Part shown: positions 7,142 through 15,138 of the stretch, in pieces
How positions within the stretch are numbered: the first letter of the stretch is position 1
Layout of the letters: every line of letters begins with the position of its first letter
NCBI GenBank assembly: GCA_004558805.1
Contig: SFDE01000029.1
Coordinates: 1-32,732 of the forward strand
From: Faecalibacterium prausnitzii
GTDB lineage: Bacteria; Bacillota; Clostridia; Oscillospirales; Ruminococcaceae
Direction: 5' to 3'
DNA length: 32,732 nt
Program-made: the position numbers and the translations under genes
Notes under the pieces: generated by a model
Told to the model about the DNA's origin: nothing
Database searches by the model: none
What the model saw: only the letters and a program-made list of their open reading frames with translations

Positions 7142-7552
7142 TCAGATCAGGATGCCATCGCAATGGTCCACCTCATGCTGGATGATCTGGGCGGTCCAGC
7201 CGGTAAAGTTTTTGATCCGGGGCTTGCCCTCCGGGGTCTGGTACTGGACTTTGATGATCTGCCAGCGCCTGGTTTTGCGGACCCCTTCCAGCGAAAGGCA
7301 ACCCTCCTCTGCCTCGTAGGCGCCGGTCTTTTTCAGGATCACCGGGTTGAACAGCACAAGGTAGCCCTCCTCTGCCTCCACGGCGATGATCCGCTTGGAC
7401 ACCCCGATCATGTTTGCCGCCATGCCCACACAGCCGTCGGCGTGGGCGGCAAGGGTGTCCAGCAGATCCTGCGCCACAGCGGCATCGGCGGGGTTGGCGG
7501 GCAGGGACTTCTGTGCCAGAAACAGGGGATCGTGGACGATACTCTTTATCAT
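7142..7552 (-). CDS. def: Peptide deformylase
   Basis: Peptide deformylase removes the formyl group from the N-terminal methionine of new proteins. The 136-residue product is a short form. The metal ligands are intact: Cys85 in EEGCLS and His126/His130 with the catalytic Glu127 in QHEVDH. Motif 1, usually GLAAPQ, reads GMAANM (residues 43-48), so the conserved glutamine that stabilises the transition state is Met48. The ATG at 7552 has GAGG eight bases upstream. It follows the ABC ATPase gene by 32 bases on the same strand and is probably co-transcribed. Confidence 0.88.
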   Translation of the reverse strand: MIKSIVHDPLFLAQKSLPANPADAAVAQDLLDTLAAHADGCVGMAANMIGVSKRIIAVEAEEGYLVLFNPVILKKTGAYEAEEGCLSLEGVRKTRRWQIIKVQYQTPEGKPRIKNFTGWTAQIIQHEVDHCDGILI

Positions 7553-7584
7553 AAAATAACCTCGCTATACTATATGTAGACAGC

Positions 7585-8160
7585 TTACAACTCTTCCAGC
7601 CGGATCACCTGCCAGCCAAGGGCACGGATCGCCTCCGGGTCGTGGGTGGTAAGAAGGGTGGGTCTGCCTGCGCAGCGGCTTTTCAGCAGGGCGGCGGCAC
7701 GCAGCAGGGTGTCCGGGTCCATGCCGGTAAAAGGCTCGTCCAGCAGCAGGGTATCCCCGGGGGCAAGCAGGGCACGCAGCAGGGCGCAGCGCCGCTTCTG
7801 CCCGCCGCTGAGACGGCAGGCAGGCAGCTGCAGTACCTCATCTTCCATGCCCAGATGTTGAAAACAATCCAGGATATCCTGCTGGTATTGCTTTGCCGTC
7901 CCGGGCAGCACCAGCGCCACGTTTTCCACCGCCGTCAGCTGGGGACACAATCGGTCCTCCTGAAAGACGGCGCAGACCCGCCCCGCCCCGGTGACGGTGC
8001 CCCCGGTGGGGCGTTCCAGCCCCATGAGGATCCGCAGCAGGGTGGTCTTGCCCCAGCCGCTGGGGGCGCAAAGGATGGCGGGGGCATCCACCGTCAGATT
8101 CAGGTCCCGGAACAGGATCTGGTCTCCGAACCGCTTTTCCAGATGCTGGATCTTCAGCAT
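7585..8160 (-). CDS. ABC transporter ATP-binding protein (nitrate/sulfonate/thiamine-precursor type)
   Basis: This is the ATPase of an importer, acting at the cytoplasmic face of the membrane. The 191-residue product, shorter than the usual 240, has Walker A APSGWGKTT (residues 32-40), a Q-loop FQED, signature LSGGQKRR, Walker B TLLLDEP and the H-loop THD. The sequence is closest in style to the SsuB/TauB/ThiZ group. It overlaps the permease gene by seven bases. The missing C-terminal extension is common in this subgroup. The substrate is not clear: the thiamine operon next door suggests an HMP-type precursor, but no binding protein gene is present and no TPP riboswitch controls this operon. 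Confidence 0.85.
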   Translation of the reverse strand: MLKIQHLEKRFGDQILFRDLNLTVDAPAILCAPSGWGKTTLLRILMGLERPTGGTVTGAGRVCAVFQEDRLCPQLTAVENVALVLPGTAKQYQQDILDCFQHLGMEDEVLQLPACRLSGGQKRRCALLRALLAPGDTLLLDEPFTGMDPDTLLRAAALLKSRCAGRPTLLTTHDPEAIRALGWQVIRLEEL

Positions 8161-8924
8161 GATGCCTCCTCCTTTCCCAGCACAGCGCCGGTGAGCCGGT
8201 CCAGCAGGGCAAGAAACAGCTTTTCAAAGGCGGCGCTCAGCAGGATGATCACAAAGGTCCAGGCAAACAGCTCTCCGGTGGCAAGGGTGATCTTGGCACG
8301 GTACAGGGCGTCCCCGATGCTGCCGTTGGGCAGACCGATGACCTCCGCCGCCACCCCGCTTTTCCAGCAGATGCCCAGCGCCGTGCTGCATCCCTGCCGG
8401 AAGGCAGGCAGCACCGCCGGCAGCCACACCGCCTTGAGGCGGCGGCGCAGGGGCAGCCGGAACACCGCCGCCATCTCCAGCAGTTTGGGGTCGGCGGAGC
8501 GGATGCCGGTACGCACCGCCCCGTAGAGCACCGGCAGCACCATGAGAAAGCTGATGAGTACCGATAGGTTTGCCCCCCGCACCCACACCAGCGCAAGGAT
8601 GATAAAGCTTGCCACCGGGGTCGCCTTTACCAGCTGCATCACTGGGGCAAGAAGCCGCTCCACCCCCTGCCACCGCTGTGCTCCCACCGCCAGCAGGACG
8701 CTGACCGCTACCCCCAGCCCAAAGCCCAGCAGGATGCGCCCGGAGCTGAAGCCCACCCGCTGCCAGAAGTCCGCCCGGGGCAAAAGCCCTGCAAGGGTCC
8801 GCAGCGCCTGCAGGGGAGACACCAGAAACACTTCCTGCCCCACTGCCATGGCAGCACACTGCCAGAGCACCAGCCAGAAGCCTACCGCCCCCGCCTGCTG
8901 GAAAAACTGCTTTGCAGATCTCAT
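8154..8924 (-). CDS. ABC transporter permease (SsuC/TauC/ThiX type)
   Basis: The 256-residue integral membrane protein would form the channel of the importer with the ATPase at 7585. It has about six membrane segments and the cytoplasmic coupling loop near residues 160-185 (LLEMAAVFRLPLRRRL), followed by LPAVLPAFRQG, typical of binding-protein-dependent permeases. The ATG at 8924 has AAGGA upstream. The operon order is permease, ATPase, deformylase, with no substrate-binding lipoprotein gene on either side. The partner must be encoded elsewhere or be lost. Confidence 0.85.
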   Translation of the reverse strand: MRSAKQFFQQAGAVGFWLVLWQCAAMAVGQEVFLVSPLQALRTLAGLLPRADFWQRVGFSSGRILLGFGLGVAVSVLLAVGAQRWQGVERLLAPVMQLVKATPVASFIILALVWVRGANLSVLISFLMVLPVLYGAVRTGIRSADPKLLEMAAVFRLPLRRRLKAVWLPAVLPAFRQGCSTALGICWKSGVAAEVIGLPNGSIGDALYRAKITLATGELFAWTFVIILLSAAFEKLFLALLDRLTGAVLGKEEASC

Positions 8925-8990
8925 AAAACCATTCCTTTGCTATATACCACTGCCCCGGGGCGGTGCCCCGGCAGCAGGACGACTACCTTA

Positions 8991-9019
8991 ATAATATACC
9001 ATAAGCCTGCAAGGAACAA
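8991..9019 (-). promoter_or_regulatory. Probable promoter of the ABC transporter/def operon
   Basis: On the minus strand, TTGTTC (9014-9019) and TATTAT (8991-8996) are 17 bp apart. The leader contains a strong GC hairpin (CCGGGGC with GCCCCGG, near 8955-8971). Confidence 0.5.
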
Positions 9020-9045
9020 AATACTTTTATTCATCTTTGTACACC

Positions 9046-9074
9046 TTGACATGAGTTGCGTAAAGGACTACACT
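9046..9074 (+). promoter_or_regulatory. Sigma-A promoter of the BrnQ gene
   Basis: TTGACA (9046-9051) and TACACT (9069-9074) are 17 bp apart. The short leader holds a small hairpin (CCTGCC with GGCAGG) just before the ribosome site. Confidence 0.75.
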
Positions 9075-9128
9075 GGAATCGTCCTGCATCCTGCCACTGA
9101 GGGCAGGAGCAGAAGGGAGGGGAAAATA

Positions 9129-10418
9129 ATGCAGAAATTATCCGGCAAAAATCTTGCCCTTGTGGGTTTTACCCTGTTCTCCATGTTTTTTGGGGCGGGG
9201 AACCTGATCTTTCCGCCTCATCTGGGGGCGCAGGCAGGCAGCAGCTTTCTGCCTGCATTTCTGGGGCTTGCCATCAGCGCCGTGGGGCTGCCGGTGGCAG
9301 GGGTGGTGGCGGTGGCGCACGCAGGCGGGCTGGACCGTCTTGCCGGGCGGGTGCACCCGATGTTTGCCCGGTGGTTCATGATCCTGATCTACCTGTCCAT
9401 CGGACCCTGTCTGGCGATCCCCCGCACTGCCAGCACCTCCTTTGAGATGCTGGTGCCTTTGCTGGGCGGGGGCAGGGAACAGCAACTTTTGTACTCTGCC
9501 CTGTTCTTTGGGGCGGCGTTTCTGGTGGCGCTGCGCCCGGACCGGCTCACCGACTGGCTGGGACGGATCCTCTGCCCCTGCCTGTTGGGGCTGATCCTGG
9601 TGCTGTTTGCAGGCTGTCTGGCGGCGCCGCCCTCGGCAGCTGCCGGTGCCCCCGCTGCGGAGTACGCATCCCTGCCGGTGGTGCAGGGCATCCTCTATGG
9701 CTACCAGACCATGGACGCCCTTGCGGCGCTGAACTTTGGTGCTGTTATCGCCCTGAACATCCGGGGACGGGGGGTCACCGGGGCAGCAGAGGTGGAAAAG
9801 GGCACCGTCCACGCCGGATGGATCGCCGGCGGGCTGCTGCTGGTGGTGTACGCCATGCTGGGCTGGGCGGGGGTCCTTACCGGTGCTGCCTACCCCGGCT
9901 GCGACACCGGGGCGCAGGTGCTCACCGCTCTGGCGGAGCATCTCTTTGGCAAAGGGGGGCTGCTGCTGGTGGCAGGCATCTTTATCATTGCCTGCTTCAA
10001 CACCTGCGTGGGACTCATCGCCTGCGTGGGACAATACTTCCACGGGCTGCTGCCGGGGCTGTCCTACCCGGTGCTTGCTGCTTTTTTTGCGGCGGCAAGT
10101 ATGCTCATCTCCAATCTGGGGCTGGCAGGCATCATCCGGCTGTCCACCCCGGTGCTGGGTGCCCTGTACCCGGTGGCGATCCTGCTGATCCTGCTTTCCT
10201 TTGTGCCGGGGCTGGAAAAGCGCCGGGGGGTCTACCCTCTGTGCATCGGCTTTGCGGCGGTCCAGAGCATCGCCGCCGCCCTGCCGCTGGGTCCGGTCAC
10301 GGCGGCGGCAAACGCTGTGCCCCTTGCCGCCGCCGGTTTTGGCTGGGTGCTGCCGGCTCTCGCCGGGCTGGCGTTGGCACTTGCCGCCGGGGGAGCGGAC
10401 CCTCTCTGTCGCGGCTGA
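9129..10418 (+). CDS. brnQ: Branched-chain amino acid carrier (BrnQ/LIVCS family)
   Basis: The 429-residue membrane protein is a cation-coupled importer for leucine, isoleucine and valine. The N-terminal signature FTLFSMFFGAGNLIFPP (residues 15-31), the IYLSIGPCLAIPRTAS segment and YQTMDALAALNFG near the middle are family hallmarks; about twelve membrane segments are expected. The ATG at 9129 has GGGAGG eight bases upstream. It is a one-gene transcript with its own promoter. The last codons and stop lie inside sequence that matches the intergenic repeat family (10401-10420), so the C terminus DPLCRG may have been set by an insertion. Confidence 0.93.
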   Translation: MQKLSGKNLALVGFTLFSMFFGAGNLIFPPHLGAQAGSSFLPAFLGLAISAVGLPVAGVVAVAHAGGLDRLAGRVHPMFARWFMILIYLSIGPCLAIPRTASTSFEMLVPLLGGGREQQLLYSALFFGAAFLVALRPDRLTDWLGRILCPCLLGLILVLFAGCLAAPPSAAAGAPAAEYASLPVVQGILYGYQTMDALAALNFGAVIALNIRGRGVTGAAEVEKGTVHAGWIAGGLLLVVYAMLGWAGVLTGAAYPGCDTGAQVLTALAEHLFGKGGLLLVAGIFIIACFNTCVGLIACVGQYFHGLLPGLSYPVLAAFFAAASMLISNLGLAGIIRLSTPVLGALYPVAILLILLSFVPGLEKRRGVYPLCIGFAAVQSIAAALPLGPVTAAANAVPLAAAGFGWVLPALAGLALALAAGGADPLCRG

Positions 10419-10438
10419 CGGGATCCAACGGTTACTTA

Positions 10439-10533
10439 CCCCTCATCCGGCACTTCGTGCCACCTACTCCCCCTTTTGTCGCTGTGCGACATCTGCTCCC
10501 CACTTTGTCACCTGCGGTGACATTTTCACTGCA
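10439..10533. repeat. Palindromic intergenic repeat, copy C
   Basis: It begins CCCCTCATCCGGCAC, the same end type as the DUF559 element. Positions 10456-10525 are identical over 70 bp to the reverse complement of 20428-20497. If the match 10401-10420 is included, the copy starts inside brnQ. Confidence 0.75.
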
Positions 10534-10573
10534 AAGGGGTATTACACCAGCGATTGCCCACCAACGAAAAACT

Positions 10574-10627
10574 GCAAAAATACCCCTCCTGTCCCGGCTG
10601 TAAATGCCGGAGCGGGAGGGGTATTTT
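10574..10627. terminator. Bidirectional terminator between brnQ and the M23 peptidase gene
   Basis: AAAATACCCCTCC pairs with GGAGGGGTATTTT, and an inner CCCGGC/GCCGG stem extends the hairpin. A and T tracts flank both sides, so it can serve both convergent genes. Confidence 0.8.
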
Positions 10628-10630
10628 GTT

Positions 10631-11395
10631 TTACTGCACAGCGGCAGGGTCCAGATAGTCGCTGCCCTGCAGCACCTCCAGATGGATGTGGCTTTCCTCG
10701 GCGCATTCGCAGCCGATGGTGTCCGCCACGCCCAGAGGCTGCCCGGGGGTCACCGTATCCCCGGAGGAAACCGTGGGCTTTGCCACTCCGCAGAGCCGCC
10801 ACAGCCGCCCGGCACTGTCCTCGATAGACACCACGCCGCCCCAGCTGTCCTCATTGCCGGCGGCGGTGACCCTGCCGGACACCGGGGCGGAGACGGTGTC
10901 TCCGGCGGCACAGGCGTAATCCACGCCGTTGTGGGTGCGCCAGTCCCCCAGAGTGGTGCTGTACACCAGCTCATCGCCGCTGTAGCCTTTTAGTATCCTG
11001 CCGGGGAAAGGCGGCGTCAAGACAGCGGCGGCTGACCCGGCGGCAGGCGCAGAGTCTGACGCCAAGGCGGAGGGCTCGGACACCGTACCAGAGCCAGACC
11101 CCCCACCAGAAGAGCTGCTCGGCGCAGCGGACCCGGGCAGCGGTACATCGGCGGTGCTGTTGGCGGCTTCCTGCGTAAGGTCCAGCCATAGTTCCTCTTC
11201 CTCTCTGTTATAAATTTCCGGCTGGGATGCGGTGGGGGGAGCGGTGCTCTCCGGCACAAGGTCCGTAATGCCTTTTTCCAGCTCTCCCCGGAGGGTGTTC
11301 ACCGCCCATACCGCTGCCGCCCCGGCGGCAAGCAGACAGGCGATGAGGGCGAGGGCAAAACCTCTGCCCTGCAAAAATTTTCGGATCTGCTCCAT
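10631..11395 (-). CDS. M23-family metallopeptidase with membrane anchor, SpoIIQ-like
   Basis: The 254-residue product has one N-terminal membrane segment (about residues 12-34, ALALIACLLAAGAAAVWAV), a low-complexity Ser/Ala/Gly/Pro linker of about 70 residues, and a C-terminal LytM domain. The zinc and catalytic residues are intact: HNGVDYA (HxxxD) and HIHLEV (HxH). This layout matches SpoIIQ, the mother-cell/forespore channel protein, and also cell-wall DD-endopeptidases. The ATG at 11395 is chosen because GGGAG lies eight bases upstream; an ATG at 11410 is also in frame. It is not in a sporulation cluster here, so a general cell-wall role is as likely. Confidence 0.8.
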   Translation of the reverse strand: MEQIRKFLQGRGFALALIACLLAAGAAAVWAVNTLRGELEKGITDLVPESTAPPTASQPEIYNREEEELWLDLTQEAANSTADVPLPGSAAPSSSSGGGSGSGTVSEPSALASDSAPAAGSAAAVLTPPFPGRILKGYSGDELVYSTTLGDWRTHNGVDYACAAGDTVSAPVSGRVTAAGNEDSWGGVVSIEDSAGRLWRLCGVAKPTVSSGDTVTPGQPLGVADTIGCECAEESHIHLEVLQGSDYLDPAAVQ

Positions 11396-11472
11396 TTGGT
11401 CTACTCCCATCTGTCCCAAGGTTTCGGGGCTTGTTCTGGGGATAGTGTGGGACAAAGCAGGGCGGATTATAC

Positions 11473-11520
11473 AAAAAAGCCCCCGCAGCTGCCGGAGAAA
11501 TTCCGGACCCGCTGCGGGGG
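11473..11520 (-). terminator. Terminator of the BAX inhibitor-1 family gene
   Basis: On the minus strand, CCCCCGCAGC pairs with GCTGCGGGGG, an inner TCCGG/CCGGA stem continues it, and TTTTTT follows. Confidence 0.85.
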
Positions 11521-11544
11521 ACGCTTTACATTATATAAAAGAGA

Positions 11545-12252
11545 TCAGTTGTTGCTGCGGCGGCTGTTGAGACCCAGCAGACGCACTACATACAGGAAGA
11601 TGTTGATGAAGTCCAGATACAAAGTCAGCGCACCGTAGATGGAAGCCTTTTCTGCCAGCTCGCTGTCCCCTGCATAGTAGGAGTACAGCTGGCTCAGTTT
11701 CTGGGTATCGTAGGCGGTGAGAAGCATGAACACCACCAGACCGATGCCGGAGTACAGCACCGTGCCGCCAAAGCCGGAACCAAAGAACATACCCACCACG
11801 CCGGTGACCAGCAGAGAGATCAGGGCGATCATCAGTCTGGGACCCCAGCCCGACAGGTCTTTGTGGGTGGTGGTGCCGTACACTGCCATCAAGCCGAAGT
11901 ACAGGGAGGTGGCAAGGAAGGCAAGCACCAGCGTGCCCACCGAGAAGGCGACAAAGTAGTAGCTCAGCACCATGCCGTTGAGCAGGGCGTAGCCCAGAAA
12001 GACCCCCCGGGCGGCGCCCACCGACATGTTCTGCACCCGGGAGCTGAGGATCAGCACCAGACCCAGCTCGGCAATGGTAAACAGCAGGTACAGAGAGTTG
12101 ACTACATAAAACAGGGGAGTAGCGGCGGTGACAAAGGCTGCGGCAAAGGTCACCAGCAGCCCGGCTGCCATCCAGCCGTAGGTATGGGTCATATAATCTG
12201 CCGACGTCATCGAATCTTCGATGTAACCGCGGTTATAATTGTTGTAATCCAT
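11545..12252 (-). CDS. BAX inhibitor-1/YccA family membrane protein
   Basis: The 235-residue protein has seven predicted membrane segments and the C-terminal TAYDTQKL and ASIYGALTLYLDFINIFLYVVRLL features of the BI-1/YetJ family, members of which act as pH-sensitive calcium leaks. The start at 12252 has GGAGG eight bases upstream. The N-terminal tail is rich in Tyr and Asn (MDYNNYNRGY). It is transcribed alone, divergent from hemW, with promoters whose -10 boxes overlap. Confidence 0.92.
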   Translation of the reverse strand: MDYNNYNRGYIEDSMTSADYMTHTYGWMAAGLLVTFAAAFVTAATPLFYVVNSLYLLFTIAELGLVLILSSRVQNMSVGAARGVFLGYALLNGMVLSYYFVAFSVGTLVLAFLATSLYFGLMAVYGTTTHKDLSGWGPRLMIALISLLVTGVVGMFFGSGFGGTVLYSGIGLVVFMLLTAYDTQKLSQLYSYYAGDSELAEKASIYGALTLYLDFINIFLYVVRLLGLNSRRSNN

Positions 12253-12298
12253 GTGGAAATCCTCCAGTCTTTTTCCATCGGAGCAGGCGCTGCCGGGC

Positions 12299-12327
12299 TT
12301 GCTCCGGTCTACAGAATATAGTATACT
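12299..12327 (+). promoter_or_regulatory. Promoter of hemW
   Basis: TTGCTC (12299-12304) and TATACT (12322-12327) are 17 bp apart. The -10 box overlaps that of the divergent BI-1 gene. Confidence 0.65.
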
Positions 12328-12348
12328 GCATAGAAATGAACGTTTCAT
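12320..12348 (-). promoter_or_regulatory. Promoter of the BAX inhibitor-1 family gene
   Basis: On the minus strand, ATGAAA (12343-12348) and TATACT (12320-12325) are 17 bp apart. The -35 match is moderate. A stem of CGGAGCA with TGCTCCG lies in the transcribed leader (12279-12306). Confidence 0.5.
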
Positions 12349-12368
12349 GAAAAAGGCTGTGATATTGT

Positions 12369-13451
12369 ATGTCCCTTGGACTTTATCTGCATATTCCCTA
12401 TTGTTTCTCCAAATGCCGCTACTGTGATTTCTACTCCCGCCCCGGGGAGCGGGGGGTGCCGGAGGCGTATGTGGAGGCGCTGCTGCGGGAGCTGCACCGA
12501 TTTGCCCCCGGCGGCTCCCTGCACCCGGATACGGTCTATTTTGGCGGGGGCACCCCCAGTCTGCTGACCCCCCGGCAGGTGTCCCGGCTCATAGAAGCGG
12601 CGGCACCGGTGCCCGGGGCGGAGATCACCTTAGAGGCAAACCCGGAGACTGTCACCGGGGAGAGCCTCCGGGGCTTCCGTGCCGCCGGGGTAAATCGGAT
12701 CTCCTTTGGGGTCCAGTCTGCCCGGGACAGCCAGCTGCGGACGTTGGGGCGTCCCCACACCGCCCGGCAGGCACGTGCCGCCTTTGCCGCCGCCCGGCAG
12801 GCAGGCTTTGAGAACATCAGCGGGGACATCATGCTGGCGCTGCCCCACTACACCCAGGCGGAGTTTGACGAGACGCTGGAGCTTATAGAGACCGGCGGCG
12901 CCACCCACATCTCCGCCTACCTTTTAAAAATAGAGCCGGACTCCGCCTTTGGCAAAAAGCCTCCGGAGGGGCTGCCCACCACCGACGAGGCAGCGGACTT
13001 CTACCTGTACGCCGTGGAGCAGCTGGAACATCACGGCTACCGCCAGTACGAGATCTCCAACTTTGCAAAACCGGGTTATGAGGGCAGACACAACCTCATC
13101 TACTGGGATTGCGGGGACTATCTGGGTCTGGGTGCGGCAGCACACTCCTGCATGGGAGGCAAGCGGTTCTACTACCCGGCGGACACAGCGGCATTCCTGC
13201 AGGACACCGCCGCCCCGGTAATGGACGGGGACTGCGGGGCAGAGGATTATCTGATCCTGCAGCTGCGGCTGCGGCGGGGACTGTCCCTGCCGGAGTATCG
13301 GCGGCTGTACGGCAAGGAGTTTTCCACCGCCCAGCTCGCCTTTGTGCAAAACTGTGTCAAGACCGGCTATGCAGAGTTTGACGGCAAGACCCTTGCGCTT
13401 ACCCCCGCAGGTCTGCTGGTGCAGAACAGCATTCTGGCGCAGCTGCTGTAA
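12369..13451 (+). CDS. hemW: Radical SAM heme chaperone HemW
   Basis: HemW is related to oxygen-independent coproporphyrinogen oxidase HemN but serves as a heme chaperone. The 360-residue product has the HemW length. The radical SAM motif CX3CX2C reads YCFSKCRYC (Cys12, Cys16, Cys19), followed by FGGGTPSLL and an ISFGVQS strand. The HNLIYWDCGDYLGLGAAAHS stretch is typical of the family. HemN's extra N-terminal residues are absent. The ATG at 12369 has only a weak ribosome site (AAAGG about 12 bases before), but the protein begins just like relatives. In many Firmicutes hemW follows lepA; here it does not. Confidence 0.92.
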   Translation: MSLGLYLHIPYCFSKCRYCDFYSRPGERGVPEAYVEALLRELHRFAPGGSLHPDTVYFGGGTPSLLTPRQVSRLIEAAAPVPGAEITLEANPETVTGESLRGFRAAGVNRISFGVQSARDSQLRTLGRPHTARQARAAFAAARQAGFENISGDIMLALPHYTQAEFDETLELIETGGATHISAYLLKIEPDSAFGKKPPEGLPTTDEAADFYLYAVEQLEHHGYRQYEISNFAKPGYEGRHNLIYWDCGDYLGLGAAAHSCMGGKRFYYPADTAAFLQDTAAPVMDGDCGAEDYLILQLRLRRGLSLPEYRRLYGKEFSTAQLAFVQNCVKTGYAEFDGKTLALTPAGLLVQNSILAQLL

Positions 13452-13463
13452 GGGCAGCACTCT

Positions 13464-13535
13464 TGCCCTCTCAGTTTTTTGCTGTGCTCAATAGCTCCCC
13501 CTTTTTTACCAGTTTGTTCCATCTCCCCCTTCATG
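13464..13535. repeat. Degenerate palindromic repeat, copy H
   Basis: GCCCTCTCAGT (13464-13474) matches the end of copies E and G, and CTCCCCCTTTTT and CATCTCCCCC segments follow as in copy C. No intact hairpin set remains. The 150-bp gap between hemW and the flavoprotein gene otherwise contains only a promoter. Confidence 0.45.
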
Positions 13536-13537
13536 CG

Positions 13538-13566
13538 TTGCTTTTGCGGGGGGATTCTGGTATGAT
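13538..13566 (+). promoter_or_regulatory. Promoter of the flavoprotein gene
   Basis: TTGCTT (13538-13543) and TATGAT (13561-13566) are 17 bp apart, about 37 bases before the start codon. Confidence 0.65.
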
Positions 13567-13602
13567 ATACTCGAATCAACAGGCATTTTGGGAGGAAAAG
13601 CG

Positions 13603-14892
13603 ATGGCAAGGGTTTTGATCGTAGGGGCAGGCGCAGCGGGGCTTATGGCGGCGGGAGCCGCCGCAGAGCGGGGACATCAGGTGACAGTGCTGGAACACAT
13701 GGACAAACCGGCGCAGAAGATCCTTGTCACCGGCAAGGGTCGCTGCAACGTCACCAACGACTGCCCGGCGGAGGAGTTTCTCCACCACGTGCGCACCAAT
13801 CCCCGGTTCCTGTACTCCTCGCTGGGGGCGTTCCCGCCGGCAAAGACCATGGAGCTGTTCCGCTCCCTTGGGGTGGAGCTGAAGGTAGAGCGGGGTCGCC
13901 GGGTGTTCCCGGTGTCGGATAAGGCGGAGGAGATCCGGCAGGCGCTGCTGCGGTACGCCGGACAGGCGGAGCTGGTCCACGACGGGGCAAAAAAGCTGCT
14001 GCTGGAGCCGCTGCCTGCCCAGCAGGAGCCGGACTCTGCCCCGGAAAATCCCCGGCATCCCAAAAAGAAAAAGGCAGGACCCGCTTTTCGCTGTGTGGGC
14101 GTCCGGGGCACCTCCGGCAGGGAGTATCGGGCAGACGCCGTGCTGATCGCCACCGGCGGAGTCAGCTACCCCACCACCGGTTCCACCGGCGACGGCTACC
14201 GGCTGGCGCAGCAGGCAGGGCACAGCCTTGTGGAGCCGGTGCCCAGTCTGGTAAGTCTGGTGAGCCATGACCCGGACTGCAAAAAGATGATGGGTCTGGC
14301 GCTGAAGAATGTGGAACTGACCCTCTTTGAGGACGGCAAGGGCATCTTTACCGAGCAGGGGGAGATGCTGTTTACCCACTTTGGCATCAGCGGACCGCTG
14401 ACCCTCAGCGCCTCCAGCCATCTGGGCGACATGAAAAAACACCGGTACTACGCCCAGATCGACCTGAAGCCTGCCCTCAGCGAGGAGCAGCTCTACGACC
14501 GAATCACTCGGGATTTTGCCCTGCTGGCAAACCATGCAGCCCAGGGAGCGCTGGTAAAGCTGCTGCCTGCCAGCATGCAGCCGGTGATGGTGGCACGGTG
14601 GGGCATCGACCCCGCCACCAAGGCAAACCAGATCACCCGGGAGCAGAAGCGGCAGCTGGTGCAGCTCATGAAGCACTGGCAGGTGTCCATCGACGCCCGG
14701 GGTGATCTGGCGCACGCCGTGATCACCAGCGGCGGCGTGTCGGTGCGGGAGGTGGACCCCAAGACCATGGAGAGCAAAAAGGCACTGGGGCTGTACTTTG
14801 CAGGGGAGGTGCTGGACGTGGATGCCTACACCGGCGGCTACAACCTGCAGATCGCCTTCTGCACCGCCCAGAGCTTTGCCAATAATCTGTAA
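13603..14892 (+). CDS. FAD-dependent oxidoreductase of the HI0933/BaiN family
   Basis: The 429-residue flavoprotein has an N-terminal dinucleotide-binding fold (VLIVGAGAAGLMAAGAAAE, residues 4-22), a GKGRCNVTN motif near 45-53, and the C-terminal GEVLDVDAYTGGYNLQIAF stretch that contacts FAD. Family members are annotated as aminoacetone oxidase or BaiN-type bile-acid enzymes, mostly without biochemical proof, so I name only the family. The ATG at 13603 has GGGAGG seven bases upstream. A Lys-rich insert (PKKKK, near residue 151) interrupts the middle domain. It has its own promoter and is followed by a 246-bp gap with repeats. Confidence 0.85.
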   Translation: MARVLIVGAGAAGLMAAGAAAERGHQVTVLEHMDKPAQKILVTGKGRCNVTNDCPAEEFLHHVRTNPRFLYSSLGAFPPAKTMELFRSLGVELKVERGRRVFPVSDKAEEIRQALLRYAGQAELVHDGAKKLLLEPLPAQQEPDSAPENPRHPKKKKAGPAFRCVGVRGTSGREYRADAVLIATGGVSYPTTGSTGDGYRLAQQAGHSLVEPVPSLVSLVSHDPDCKKMMGLALKNVELTLFEDGKGIFTEQGEMLFTHFGISGPLTLSASSHLGDMKKHRYYAQIDLKPALSEEQLYDRITRDFALLANHAAQGALVKLLPASMQPVMVARWGIDPATKANQITREQKRQLVQLMKHWQVSIDARGDLAHAVITSGGVSVREVDPKTMESKKALGLYFAGEVLDVDAYTGGYNLQIAFCTAQSFANNL

Positions 14893-14928
14893 ACGATCAA
14901 AAATGTCTACAGAGGCTGCTTGCTCGCA

Positions 14929-15085
14929 CCCTCATCCGTCTGCTCACTGCGTTCGCAGCCACCTTCCCCCGTCTGGGGGAAGGCTTCTGTGCAAACCGGT
15001 AGCAGCAACATACGAGGACGGCAGTACCCTCTGCCGGTACGCCCTCAGTCACCGGCGGTGACGGCTCTCTGCGGGGGCTTCTTTT
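14929..15085. repeat. Palindromic intergenic repeat, copy I (two modules)
   Basis: The first module (14929-14986) starts CCCTCATCCGTC, contains a CTGC/GCAG stem and the CCTTCCCCC/GGGGGAAGG hairpin, and ends AAGGCTT, just like the left end of the DUF559 element. A second module (15041-15085) has CCCTCAGTCACC and GGTGACGG. The gap to cmk holds no gene. Confidence 0.65.
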
Positions 15086-15138
15086 GGGAACAGACGGGAA
15101 TGAAAGCTGAAAAGCAGTGAGAATAAGGAGAATGAACT

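Noticed and set aside
8952..8972. Riboswitch in the leader of the ABC operon
   Set aside because: Only a simple GC hairpin is present, without a conserved aptamer core.
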